NCBI GenBank assembly: GCA_964494505.1 | Contig: CAZBRO010000024.1 | Coordinates: 20,794 to 84,793 of the forward strand | Length of the DNA stretch: 64,000 nt | Direction: 5' to 3' | DNA from: CAIYRG01 sp964494505 | GTDB taxonomy: Bacteria > Pseudomonadota > Alphaproteobacteria > Micropepsales > Micropepsaceae | The notes under the pieces: model-generated | What the model was told of the DNA's origin: nothing | Databases searched by the model: none | What the model saw: only the letters and a program-made list of their open reading frames with translations | In this document: positions 1-8,541 of the stretch, piece after piece | Layout of the letters: every line of letters starts with the position of its first letter | Numbering within the stretch: the first letter of the stretch is position 1 | Made by a program: the position numbers and the translations under genes

Positions 1-476
1 TCGTTGGCTTGGGGGGTAGCCTTGTCGCCGTCATGGCCGCTGCGCAGCGTCTTGACAAGGTTTGCCAGCGCCGTTCGTTGATCCTCGCGCGCGATGTCCA
101 GGAAATTGCGGACCAGGTCGATGGCGATCCGGTTCTTACCTCCGTGCGGCATCTCCTCTCTTTTGAGCGCAGGGTTCAGTCCCTCGAAGAAGAAGCCGAC
201 TTCGCAGTCGAGTTCCTTTGCCATCTCGAACAGGCGGCCGGCACTCACCCGGTTGGCGCCGATTTCGTATTTCTGGACCTGCTGATAGGAGATGCCGAGG
301 GTGGCGGCGAGCTGTTCTTGGGTCATTCCCAGGAGCGTCCGGCGAAGTCGGATGCGTGAACCCACATAATCGTCGGCGTAGCGGCTGAGCCGTGGGCTTA
401 AAGGTTGGCTGGCGTTCAAGGCGACCTCCAGAGCGGACTGCACGTAAAAGTTGAAATTTGTTGTCGGACCGACCAT
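1..476 (-). CDS. XRE-family helix-turn-helix regulator (C-terminus cut by window edge)
   Basis: Read by hand on the minus strand from ATG at 476. The protein opens with an N-terminal arm of about 35 residues. A Cro/CI-type helix-turn-helix follows at about residues 35-90, with the motifs RLRRTLLGMTQEQLA and LGISYQQVQKYEIG. After it come an FFFEG turn and an acidic helical tail (DLVRNFLDIAREDQRTAL). This layout is common among single-domain alphaproteobacterial XRE regulators; the target is unknown. It is divergent from bamD with 160 bp between them. No strong ribosome site precedes the ATG; a TTG 20 codons in is an alternative start. The C-terminus lies outside the window. Confidence 0.8.
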   Translation of the reverse strand, partial: MVGPTTNFNFYVQSALEVALNASQPLSPRLSRYADDYVGSRIRLRRTLLGMTQEQLAATLGISYQQVQKYEIGANRVSAGRLFEMAKELDCEVGFFFEGLNPALKREEMPHGGKNRIAIDLVRNFLDIAREDQRTALANLVKTLRSGHDGDKATPQAN

Positions 477-636
477 AGTCGAGGCGCGGAAACGCACGCT
501 GACAATTATCAAAGCGCAAAATGTGAAATCCGGTCGCTGTCGCGCGGTCTGGACCATGCGATCCCGGCAATGGCATAAGGGAATCGGCATGGGGGTTTTC
601 CAGCCACCCGGATGCCCCGATATCTAGGATCGTTCC

Positions 637-1464
637 ATGGCTTCGAAGACTCTGTCGCTTTTTGCCGCGTTCGCCCTGACCGCCTGCGGCGTCCTGATGA
701 CCGGATGCGCCAGCGACGATCAGATGACCGCCCAATATGTCGAGCGCCCGATCGAGCTCATCTATTCCGACGCCTGGAAGCAGATCGACCGCGAAAACTG
801 GCTGCAGGCCGGCCGCCAGTTCGACGAGGTGGAGCGCCAACATCCCTATTCGGTGTGGGCGCGCCGGGCGATCCTGATGTCCGCCTATTGTTATTACGAA
901 GGCAACCGCTATACGGAAGCCATCGACGCCGCAACGCGGTTCATCCAGCTTCATCCCGGCAACAAGGACGTGCCCTACGCCTACTATCTGAAGGCGGTGT
1001 CGCTTTATGAGCAAATCGGAAACGTCGATCGCGACCAGGGTAAGACCGACGAGGCGTTGACCGCGCTGCAGGACCTGATCCAGCGCTTTCCCGACACCGA
1101 ATATGCCCGCGATGCGCGGCTGAAGGTCGATCTCGCGCGCGATCATCTGGCGGGGCGCGAGATGATGATCGGCCGCTTCTATCTGAAGCAGGGCGAGTAT
1201 CTCGCCGCCATCAACCGCTTCCGCGTTGTGATCGACAAGTACCAGACCACCACCCATGCGCCCGAGGCGTTGGAGCGGCTGACGGAGGCCTATCTTTCGC
1301 TCGGCGTCGTCAGGGAGGCTCAGACCTCTGCGGCCGTGCTCGGCTACAATTACCCGGGCAGCCAGTGGTACATGGATGCCTACGCGCTTTTGACCGAAGA
1401 TAATGTCGCCCCTGCCGAGGACAAGGAATCCTGGATCAGCAAGGCGTACCGCGCGGTATTCTGA
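637..1464 (+). CDS. bamD: Outer membrane assembly lipoprotein BamD
   Basis: This 275-residue protein begins with a lipoprotein signal peptide ending in the lipobox LMTGC, so it should be anchored in the outer membrane from the periplasmic side. TPR-like helices follow (WLQAGRQFDEVERQHPYS, AIDAATRFIQLHPG, ALTALQDLIQRFPDTEYA, AAINRFRVVIDKYQTT), the usual five-TPR architecture of BamD/ComL. In the family it binds BamA and helps fold beta-barrel proteins. It lies 21 bp upstream of recN, the usual alphaproteobacterial order, and is probably cotranscribed with it. Confidence 0.95.
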   Translation: MASKTLSLFAAFALTACGVLMTGCASDDQMTAQYVERPIELIYSDAWKQIDRENWLQAGRQFDEVERQHPYSVWARRAILMSAYCYYEGNRYTEAIDAATRFIQLHPGNKDVPYAYYLKAVSLYEQIGNVDRDQGKTDEALTALQDLIQRFPDTEYARDARLKVDLARDHLAGREMMIGRFYLKQGEYLAAINRFRVVIDKYQTTTHAPEALERLTEAYLSLGVVREAQTSAAVLGYNYPGSQWYMDAYALLTEDNVAPAEDKESWISKAYRAVF

Positions 1465-1485
1465 GAATCTGCTAAAACACGGCCC

Positions 1486-3180
1486 ATGCTGGCCTCGCTG
1501 ACCGTCCGCGATATCGTTCTGATCGAGAAGGCGGAGCTTCATTTTGCGCCCGGTTTGAACGTGCTCACCGGTGAAACCGGGGCCGGCAAATCGATTCTGC
1601 TCGATGCCTTGGGGCTGGCCGCCGGCGAACGCGGCCAGGGGCGAAGCACGGTCCGCGCCGGCGCGGATGTGGCTGCGGTAACGGCGATGTTCGATGTCGA
1701 GGCCGCGCACCCGGCGCGCGCGCTTCTGAAAGAGAGCGATCTCGACGGCGGATCGGACGACATCATTCTGCGCCGGACCGTTACGGCAGACGGGCGCAGC
1801 CGCGCTTTCGTCAACGATTCTGCCGTGGGCGTGCAGCTCGCGCGCGAGATCGGGGGCGCGCTCGTCGAAGTGCATGGACAGACCGACGATCGAGGTTTGT
1901 TCGACATGGCCACCCACCGGTTGCTGCTGGATGCGTTCGGCGGGCATGAGGCGCTTGCGAACGACGTCGCGCGGCTTTGGGCGGCACTTGCGGCGGCCGA
2001 TGTGAAGTGCGCCTCGCTGAAACGGGCGCAGGCGACGGCGGCCGAGGAAATCGAATATCTCACGCATGCGGCAAGAGAGCTGGGCGAGCTTGCGCCGGAG
2101 GCGGGCGAAGAGGAAACCCTCGCGGCCAAACGGGCGCTGCTGATGAATGCCGGGCGTCTCGCGGAGGAGATCGGGTCGGCCACGGCATTCGTTGCCGGCG
2201 ACGCGGGCGCGGAAGTCAAGCTCGGGGCGGCATTGCGCCGGCTGTCGCGCCTTCCGGCGGAGGGACGGCAGGCGGCCTCGTCGGCAGAAACCGCGCTCGA
2301 TTCGGCGCTCGCGTTGGTGCAGGAGGCACGGGCAAGTCTGGAGTCGCTGCTGGCGCAGCTGCAATCGGAGCCCGGCAAGTTGGAGCAGATCGAGGAGCGG
2401 CTGTTCGGTTTGCGCGCGGCGGCACGGAAATACCATGTTCCGGTAGGCGGGCTCGCCGGTTTGCGCAGTGCGTTCGAAACCAAACTCGCCGCGCTCGACG
2501 GAGGCGGGGCATCCATTGCGGCGGCGGAAGCGGAAGCCGCTGAGGCTCGCGCGGCGTTTCGGGAACGCGCACGCGAGCTTTCTGCGCGGCGCGTGGCCGT
2601 GGCGAAGAGACTGGAGGAAGCGGTCGCCAGGGAATTGGCGCCGTTGAAGCTCGGTGCGGCGCGATTCCATGTGGCGCTGACGCCCGTGCCCGACGACACC
2701 GCCGGTGCGAACGGGTTCGAGCGCGTGGCGTTCGAGATCGCAACGGTCGAGGGGGCGGCTTTTGGCCCGCTCGCGAAGATCGCCTCCGGCGGCGAACTCG
2801 CACGGTTTGCGCTGGCGCTCAAGGTGGCGTTGGCGCAGGCATCGCCCCCGGCCGTGCTCGTGTTCGATGAAGTGGACCGCGGCGTCGGCGGCGCGGTGGC
2901 GGCGGCCATCGGCGAGCGGCTGCAAAAACTGGCCGAGACCACACAGGTGCTGCTGGTGACGCACTCCCCCCAAGTCGCCGCCCGCGCCGCACGCCATTTC
3001 CGCATCACGCGCGAAAAGGATGCAACCCGCGTTGCCGAGTTGTCGGCGGAGGAACGCGTGGAGGAAATCGCGCGCATGCTGTCGGGTGCTGCCGTCACGG
3101 AAGAAGCCCGCGCGGCGGCCCGGCGCCTGCTCGCCGAAGCCCGTCCCACGCCTTCGCCCAAAAAGCGGGCCCGCGCGTGA
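1486..3180 (+). CDS. recN: DNA repair protein RecN
   Basis: This is a 564-residue SMC-like ATPase of normal RecN length. The N-terminus carries a Walker A motif (LTGETGAGKSILLDALGL, about residues 27-44). The middle is a long alanine- and glutamate-rich coiled coil, about residues 165-385. The C-terminus carries the ABC signature region (KIASGGELARFALALK) and Walker B (VLVFDEVDRGVGG). RecN acts in double-strand break repair by tethering DNA. Its stop codon overlaps the GTG start of ligA (GTGA), so the two are translationally coupled. Confidence 0.96.
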   Translation: MLASLTVRDIVLIEKAELHFAPGLNVLTGETGAGKSILLDALGLAAGERGQGRSTVRAGADVAAVTAMFDVEAAHPARALLKESDLDGGSDDIILRRTVTADGRSRAFVNDSAVGVQLAREIGGALVEVHGQTDDRGLFDMATHRLLLDAFGGHEALANDVARLWAALAAADVKCASLKRAQATAAEEIEYLTHAARELGELAPEAGEEETLAAKRALLMNAGRLAEEIGSATAFVAGDAGAEVKLGAALRRLSRLPAEGRQAASSAETALDSALALVQEARASLESLLAQLQSEPGKLEQIEERLFGLRAAARKYHVPVGGLAGLRSAFETKLAALDGGGASIAAAEAEAAEARAAFRERARELSARRVAVAKRLEEAVARELAPLKLGAARFHVALTPVPDDTAGANGFERVAFEIATVEGAAFGPLAKIASGGELARFALALKVALAQASPPAVLVFDEVDRGVGGAVAAAIGERLQKLAETTQVLLVTHSPQVAARAARHFRITREKDATRVAELSAEERVEEIARMLSGAAVTEEARAAARRLLAEARPTPSPKKRARA

Positions 3181-5345
3181 GCCGGTTGCGCGACAAGCCC
3201 GTCGTGCAGTTGACCGACGAGGAAGCGAAGGCCGAGCTGGCGCAGCTCGCCGAGGAGATCGCCGGGCACGACCGGCGTTATTATCAGGAAGATGCGCCCA
3301 CCGTCACGGACGCGGAATATGACGCGCTTCGCCGGCGCAACGACGAGATCGAGAAGCGCTTCCCCGAATTGATCCGCCACGACAGTCCGTCTGCGCGGAT
3401 TGGTGCGAAGCCTGCGGAGCGGTTCGAGAAAGTGCGCCATGCGCGGCCCATGCTCTCGCTCGACAACGCATTCACCGAAGAGGATGTGCGCGACTTCGCG
3501 GCGCGCGTGCGCCGCTTTCTCGGTCTTTCCGAAACCGACGAGGTTGTTCTCGTCGCGGAACCCAAGATCGACGGACTGTCCTCGAGCCTGCGCTATGAGA
3601 AAGGCGTGTTCGTACTGGGCGCGACGCGCGGCGATGGAGCCGAGGGGGAGAATGTCACCGCCAACATCCGCACCATTTCCGACGTGCCGCAGAAATTCCA
3701 CGGCCGCAATCCGCCGGACGTGTTCGAGGTGCGCGGTGAGGTTTACATGACCCACGCCGATTTCGCGGCGCTGAACAGGCGTCAGGAGAAGGCGGGCGAG
3801 AAAATCTACGTCAACCCTCGCAATACCGCGGCCGGAAGCTTGCGCCAACTCGATCCCGGCATTACGGCGCGGCGGCCGTTGCGCTTCTTCGCCTATCATT
3901 GGGGCGAGGCGTCTGAACTTCCCGGCAAGACGCATTGGGAGGTGTTGCAGCAATTCAAGGCCTGGGGTTTTCCCGTCAATCCGCTGACGCGCCGCTGCCG
4001 CACGGTGGACGAGGCGATCGCGTTTTACAACGATGTGCAGCATCAGCGGGCCGACCTCGGCTACGACATCGACGGCGTGGTGTACAAGGTCGACCGGCTT
4101 GATCTGCAGGATCGTCTGGGCTTCGTCTCGCGCTCTCCGCGTTGGGCGATCGCGCACAAATTTCCCGCTGAACAGGCCGAGAGCACGGTCGAGCGCATCG
4201 CAGTGTATGTCGGGCGAACCGGCACGCTGACACCGGTCGCGCATATCAAGCCGGTGACCGTGGGCGGCGTCGTGGTGCAGAACGTCTCCATGCACAACGA
4301 GGACGAGGTCGCGCGCAAGGACGTACGTGCGGGCGACACCGTCGTCGTACAGCGCGCGGGCGATGTGATCCCGCAATTGGTGCGCGTGGTGCTGGAGCGG
4401 CGGCCGAAAGGCACGAAGCCTTACAAGATGCCCGAGATCTGTCCCGTCTGCGGCAGCCACGCGGTGCGCGAGATCAATCCCAAGACGGGCGAGCCGGAAT
4501 CGGCGCGGCGCTGCGTCAACACCCTGTCCTGCCCGGCGCAGGTGGTCGAGCGGCTTTACCATTTCGTGTCGCGCCTGGCGTTCGACATCGAGGGACTGGG
4601 CGGCGAATTCCTTCAACTTCTGCTTGATGCCGGGCTGGTAAAGGAACCCGCCGACCTGTTCACGCTGAAGGACCATCCCGAGGCGTTTCACGCCGTTCTG
4701 AGGAAGCATTTCGAGGGAATATCCGAACGCAACGCGGACAAGCGCGGCAAAGCGGCCACGGCCAAGAAAACCAAAGAGAAGACGGAATATCTCCTCGGCA
4801 ACAAGCTTCTTGCCGCCATCGAGGCGCGGCGGAAGATTGGCCTTGACCGTTTCATCCTCGCGCTTTCCATCCCGCATGTGGGCGAGACCACGGCCAAGCT
4901 GCTCGCGCGCAATTTCCATTCGGTGGATGCGTTCCTTTCCTCCATGGAAAGCGATCACGCCGAGGAGGATTTGGATGCCATCGAAGGCATCGGCGACGTG
5001 ATGGCGCGCGCGATCAAGGCGTTCTTCGATGAGAAGCACACCCGCGACGCTATTGTGCACCTGCGAAAACACATCGAAGTGATCGATGTCGCCGCGCCCG
5101 TGGGCGGCAACTCGCCGGTGACTGGAAAGACCGTCGTCTTCACGGGTACGCTGGAGAAGATGACGCGCAACGAAGCGAAGGCGCGCGCGGAATCGCTGGG
5201 CGCCAAGGTCGCGGGGTCGGTATCGAAGAAGACCGATATCGTGGTGGCCGGGCCCGGCGCGGGATCGAAATTGAAGAGCGCGCAAGAGTTTGGCGTGACA
5301 ATAATTTCAGAAGACGAATGGCTCAGGTTAATCGGCACGGGATAA
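3177..5345 (+). CDS. ligA: NAD-dependent DNA ligase LigA
   Basis: The 722-residue protein has all LigA domains in order. There is an NAD-binding Ia domain with YYQEDAPTVTDAEYD and an adenylation domain with the active-site lysine in EPKIDGLSS. An OB fold follows, then a four-cysteine zinc finger (CPVCG ... RRCVNTLSCPAQ), helix-hairpin-helix repeats and a C-terminal BRCT domain (GKTVVFTGTLEKMTRNEA). It seals nicks in replication and repair. The GTG start at 3177 overlaps the recN stop by four bases. A lysine-rich insert (KAATAKKTKEKTEY, about residue 525) before the helix-hairpin-helix part is slightly unusual. Confidence 0.97.
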   Translation: MSRLRDKPVVQLTDEEAKAELAQLAEEIAGHDRRYYQEDAPTVTDAEYDALRRRNDEIEKRFPELIRHDSPSARIGAKPAERFEKVRHARPMLSLDNAFTEEDVRDFAARVRRFLGLSETDEVVLVAEPKIDGLSSSLRYEKGVFVLGATRGDGAEGENVTANIRTISDVPQKFHGRNPPDVFEVRGEVYMTHADFAALNRRQEKAGEKIYVNPRNTAAGSLRQLDPGITARRPLRFFAYHWGEASELPGKTHWEVLQQFKAWGFPVNPLTRRCRTVDEAIAFYNDVQHQRADLGYDIDGVVYKVDRLDLQDRLGFVSRSPRWAIAHKFPAEQAESTVERIAVYVGRTGTLTPVAHIKPVTVGGVVVQNVSMHNEDEVARKDVRAGDTVVVQRAGDVIPQLVRVVLERRPKGTKPYKMPEICPVCGSHAVREINPKTGEPESARRCVNTLSCPAQVVERLYHFVSRLAFDIEGLGGEFLQLLLDAGLVKEPADLFTLKDHPEAFHAVLRKHFEGISERNADKRGKAATAKKTKEKTEYLLGNKLLAAIEARRKIGLDRFILALSIPHVGETTAKLLARNFHSVDAFLSSMESDHAEEDLDAIEGIGDVMARAIKAFFDEKHTRDAIVHLRKHIEVIDVAAPVGGNSPVTGKTVVFTGTLEKMTRNEAKARAESLGAKVAGSVSKKTDIVVAGPGAGSKLKSAQEFGVTIISEDEWLRLIGTG

Positions 5346-5409
5346 AACGACACATTCCCCTGCTACATTTCAATGTGCGGGGGCTGATGTAGTCGAGAGC
5401 GGTGTCACC

Positions 5410-5580
5410 ATGAACCAGATCGTCATACGCAATTTGGACGACGAAATCGTGCAGCGCCTGAAGAAGATCGCCTGGCAGGAAGGCCGGCCGCCGGAGGACA
5501 TGGCGCGGCGGCTGTTCGTCGAGGCTATCCGCGTGCGCGCCACGCGCCGCTGCATGCCGGACCTGCAGCTTCACGATTAG
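5410..5580 (+). CDS. FitA-like ribbon-helix-helix protein, orphan antitoxin
   Basis: This short gene encodes 56 residues. It opens with a beta strand and ribbon-helix-helix signature (MNQIVIRNLDDEIVQRLKKI) followed by EGRPPEDMARRLFVEA. That is the FitA/Arc type of DNA-binding antitoxin found beside PIN-domain toxins. No PIN toxin lies next to it on either side, so it is an orphan or has another job. It sits 64 bp after ligA, and its last four bases overlap the end of pepP on the opposite strand. The fold call is good; an antitoxin role is inferred from the family only. Confidence 0.75.
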   Translation: MNQIVIRNLDDEIVQRLKKIAWQEGRPPEDMARRLFVEAIRVRATRRCMPDLQLHD

Positions 5581-7403
5581 ATCGCTCGTGTCGCCCGATC
5601 CAGCCAGGAGCGGGCGGAGGGGTCGGCCGCGAAGGCGGGTGCCACCGCGTCGCGTACGCGAAGATGATAGGCGTTCAGCCAGGCTTTTTCGTCCGGGGTC
5701 AGCAAAGACGGCTCGATGCAATTCAGATCGATCGGCGCCAGCGTGATGGTCTCGAAACCGAGCATCTTCTTTTCGCCGCCCGGGGTTTCGGCAGGCTCCG
5801 TCACCACCACGAGATTTTCGATGCGGATGCCGTATTCGCCGGTCTTGTAATAGCCGGGCTCGTTGGAGACGATCATCCCGGGCTTCAGCGCCTGGCCTAC
5901 CCCGCGCGAGGAAATGCTCTGCGGTCCTTCGTGTACGGACAAATAGGAGCCCACGCCGTGGCCGGTGCCATGACCGTAATCGAGGCCCGCTTCCCATAGG
6001 GGCCGCCGCGCGAACGCATCGAGCTGCGCCCCCGTGGTGCCTTCCGGAAACCGGGCGAGCGCCAATTGGATATGACCCTTCAGCACGCGGGTGAAGCGGT
6101 CGCGCATCTCCGCGCTCGGCTCGCCCACCGCCACGGTGCGCGTGACGTCGGTCGTGCCGTCCACATATTGCGCGCCGGAATCGATGAGGAAGAGCTGACC
6201 CGTCTCCACGGAGCGGTTGGTCTTCTGCGTCACACGGTAATGCACGATGGCCCCATGGGGACCTGCGCCGGAAATCGAATCGAAGCTCACATCCTTCAGC
6301 GCGCCCGTCGCCGCGCGGAACGATTCGAGCTTCTCCACGGCGTCGATTTCGGTGAGCGCGCCCTTGGGCGCTTCCCGCGCGAACCAGGCGAGGAACTTGG
6401 TCAGCGCCTGCCCGTCGCGCACATGGGCGCGGCGCGTGCCGTCAAGCTCGACCGCGTTCTTGCACGCTTTGGGCAATTGGCACGGATCGGAAGCCCGCAC
6501 GATCTTCGCGCCCGTTTTTTCCAGCCGCTGGAAAATGGCGGCTGCCGCCCAGACCGGATCGGCGATCACCGATTTGCCGGCCAGTGCATCGAGCGCGGAA
6601 CCGAATTCGTCGGGCGCGCGCACGCGCACGCTTTGCCCAAGATGCTGGAGGAGGTCCGGCGAGCTTTTCTTCGCATCCAGGAACAGATCGACGGACGCAT
6701 CCGCATTCAGGATCGCAAACGCCAGCACAAAGGGCGTATGCGGAACATCGGACCCGCGGATATTCAACAGCCAACACACCGAGTCCGGCAGCGTCAACAC
6801 GGCGGCATCGGCGCCGCGCTTCGTCAAATCATCGGCCAGCCGCGCGCGCTTGGATTGCGAGGTTTCGCCCGCAAGCTCGATCCCGTGCGGCACCGCGCGC
6901 GCAAGCGGCGGCGGCGGCTGATCGGGCCATACGGCATCCAGCGGATTGGAGGCGAGCGCGACAAGCTGTGCACCCGCGCGTTCCGCCGATTGGCGCAGGC
7001 GCTCCGCCGCGCCTTGGGTGTGCAGCCAGGGGTCGTAGCCGAGCTTCGCACCCTTCGGCAGATTGGCCTCGATCCAATTCGCCGGGCCGTCATTCATCAG
7101 TTCGAGCGTTTCGAACAGGTTTGTGTCCGTCTGGTTGCGGACCTGCAGCGTGTAGCGCCCGTCGACGAACACAGCCGCCTTATTCGCCAGCACGGCGGCC
7201 AAACCCGCCGAACCGGTGAAGCCGGTGAGCCAGGCGAGCCGTTCGGCGCGCTTGGGCACATATTCGCCCTGATGCTCGTCGGCTCGGGGGATCAGAAATC
7301 CGTCCACGCCGCGCGCCGCAAGTTCGGCGCGAAGCGCGGTGAGGCGAGGCGCGCATAGCGTCGCGTCGCCTTGGTCGTCGAAGGTCTGGAAGGGCATGTT
7401 CAT
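5577..7403 (-). CDS. pepP: Xaa-Pro aminopeptidase (M24B family)
   Basis: The 608-residue protein has the three-domain layout of aminopeptidase P: two creatinase-like N-terminal domains and a C-terminal pita-bread catalytic domain. Expected metal ligands are visible in LIDSGAQYVDGTTDVTRT (two Asp), GHGTGHGVG (His), SNEPGYY (Glu) and IRIENLV (Glu). The enzyme removes an N-terminal residue that precedes proline and is cytoplasmic. It starts 9 bp after prmA on the same strand, which suggests one operon. Its length matches the long, eukaryote-like form rather than the 440-residue E. coli PepP. Confidence 0.93.
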   Translation of the reverse strand: MNMPFQTFDDQGDATLCAPRLTALRAELAARGVDGFLIPRADEHQGEYVPKRAERLAWLTGFTGSAGLAAVLANKAAVFVDGRYTLQVRNQTDTNLFETLELMNDGPANWIEANLPKGAKLGYDPWLHTQGAAERLRQSAERAGAQLVALASNPLDAVWPDQPPPPLARAVPHGIELAGETSQSKRARLADDLTKRGADAAVLTLPDSVCWLLNIRGSDVPHTPFVLAFAILNADASVDLFLDAKKSSPDLLQHLGQSVRVRAPDEFGSALDALAGKSVIADPVWAAAAIFQRLEKTGAKIVRASDPCQLPKACKNAVELDGTRRAHVRDGQALTKFLAWFAREAPKGALTEIDAVEKLESFRAATGALKDVSFDSISGAGPHGAIVHYRVTQKTNRSVETGQLFLIDSGAQYVDGTTDVTRTVAVGEPSAEMRDRFTRVLKGHIQLALARFPEGTTGAQLDAFARRPLWEAGLDYGHGTGHGVGSYLSVHEGPQSISSRGVGQALKPGMIVSNEPGYYKTGEYGIRIENLVVVTEPAETPGGEKKMLGFETITLAPIDLNCIEPSLLTPDEKAWLNAYHLRVRDAVAPAFAADPSARSWLDRATRAI

Positions 7404-7412
7404 GGCGTGAAC

Positions 7413-8276
7413 TTACCTCCTGGGCCGCATCAGAACCAGCGCCGACCACGGCCCGTCGCAATAGGCGCGCGCGAATATAAGCCCTTGCGCGCAGGCGAAG
7501 CTGAGCACCAGATTTTTCTGGTTCCGCAGCAAGCCGGAGAGCACCGCAATCCCGCCCGGCGCCAGAGCGTGCGCCATGTCGGGGGCAAGCTTGGTCAAGG
7601 GCCCAGCGAGGATATTGGCGAGAATGAGATCGAAAGGCGCTGCCTCGCGGATGACCGGGCTCGTGAAGCCATCGGCCACCGCAGCCCGGATCAACGGGGC
7701 AACGCCGTTCGCGTGGGCGTTCTCGCGCGCGACCTCGACGGCGATGGGGTCGATGTCGGTCGCGAGCACCGGCCGGTGCAGCAGCTTTGCCGCCGCGATG
7801 GCGAGCACGCCTGTGCCGCAGCCGAGGTCGAGGATGGAACGCGGCCGCCGCGCGCGCGTAATGCGCGACAGGGCGGCGAGGCAGAGCGCCGTCGTCTCGT
7901 GGTGGCCGGTGCCGAAGGCAAGCCCCGCTTCGATGCGGATGGGAATGATTCCCGGCGGCACCTGGCCCGCATCGTGCGCGCCATAGACGAAGAACCGCCC
8001 GGCCCGCACCGGCGGCAGGCCTTCTTGCGATTGGCGGATCCAGTCCTGGTCGGGAAGCGGCTCCACGATGACGGTGCGGCCGGAGAGGCGCGACAGCAAT
8101 TCCGCGTCGGCGGGGGCGTCGTAGAGAGCTTCCACGGTGGCGTCCGGGCCGAACGGGTCCTCGACGATCAGCACCGCCTGGGGTGAGGGCGGGGTCAACT
8201 CCAACAGGGCAGCGATGCCGGGCGCCTCGTCTTTCGTGGTCGCGACGGAGGCTTTCCAGAGCGGCGGAGAGGTCAT
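7413..8276 (-). CDS. prmA: Ribosomal protein L11 methyltransferase
   Basis: This is a SAM-dependent methyltransferase of 287 residues. It shows the motif-I glycine loop (ILDLGCGTGVLAIAAAKL), the GTGHHETTALCL segment typical of PrmA, and LILANILAGPL near the substrate site. PrmA trimethylates ribosomal protein L11. I chose the internal ATG at 8276 (MTSPPLWKAS) over an upstream in-frame ATG at 8327, because the extra 17 residues are low-complexity glycine and proline encoded by a C-run. It leads into pepP 9 bp downstream. Confidence 0.93.
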   Translation of the reverse strand: MTSPPLWKASVATTKDEAPGIAALLELTPPSPQAVLIVEDPFGPDATVEALYDAPADAELLSRLSGRTVIVEPLPDQDWIRQSQEGLPPVRAGRFFVYGAHDAGQVPPGIIPIRIEAGLAFGTGHHETTALCLAALSRITRARRPRSILDLGCGTGVLAIAAAKLLHRPVLATDIDPIAVEVARENAHANGVAPLIRAAVADGFTSPVIREAAPFDLILANILAGPLTKLAPDMAHALAPGGIAVLSGLLRNQKNLVLSFACAQGLIFARAYCDGPWSALVLMRPRR

Positions 8277-8541
8277 TGCGGGCCGATCCCCCCCTCCCCC
8301 CCGCCAATCGGGGATAGAGCGCGGCAAAATCCAGGATTCTCGCGGGTTTCAGCGGGGAAAGAGCGGCGATTTTTCGGTGCAATAACGGTGCAATAAGGGT
8401 GCGATAGGGCTGCGATTAAGGGGTAATGGGGCAGGCATCGCATAAGGGCGCTCTCGGATCATCACACTGAATATCGGGTCGGCGCGTCCATTTATAAAGC
8501 ACCGCCCTCACCCTGGCCTCTCCCCCGACGGGGAGAGGGAG
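8277..8541. other. Intergenic region between uvrD and prmA
   Basis: This 265-bp gap holds no gene I can support. It contains a C-run near 8290 and an imperfect short tandem run of GGTGCAATAA-like units at about 8379-8410. The hairpin just after uvrD is listed separately. The prmA promoter must lie here, but I see no convincing -35/-10 pair. Confidence 0.5.
8517..8538 (-). terminator. Hairpin after uvrD, dispersed-repeat type
   Basis: A 9-bp perfect stem (CCTCTCCCC / GGGGAGAGG, loop CCGA) starts 3 bp past the uvrD stop. It lacks a clear T-run on the minus strand. It may be a palindromic repeat that serves as a 3' end stabiliser or weak terminator. Confidence 0.45.

Noticed and set aside
136..5285. 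Very long minus-strand open frames (about 950 and 1250 codons) opposite recN and ligA
   Set aside because: They are antisense shadows of high-GC genes with strong domain evidence on the plus strand; their composition (Arg, Ala, Gly rich) has no motif structure.
8379..8410. GGTGCAATAA-like tandem units upstream of prmA as operator iterons
   Set aside because: The units decay quickly and vary in spacing; too weak to call as a site.
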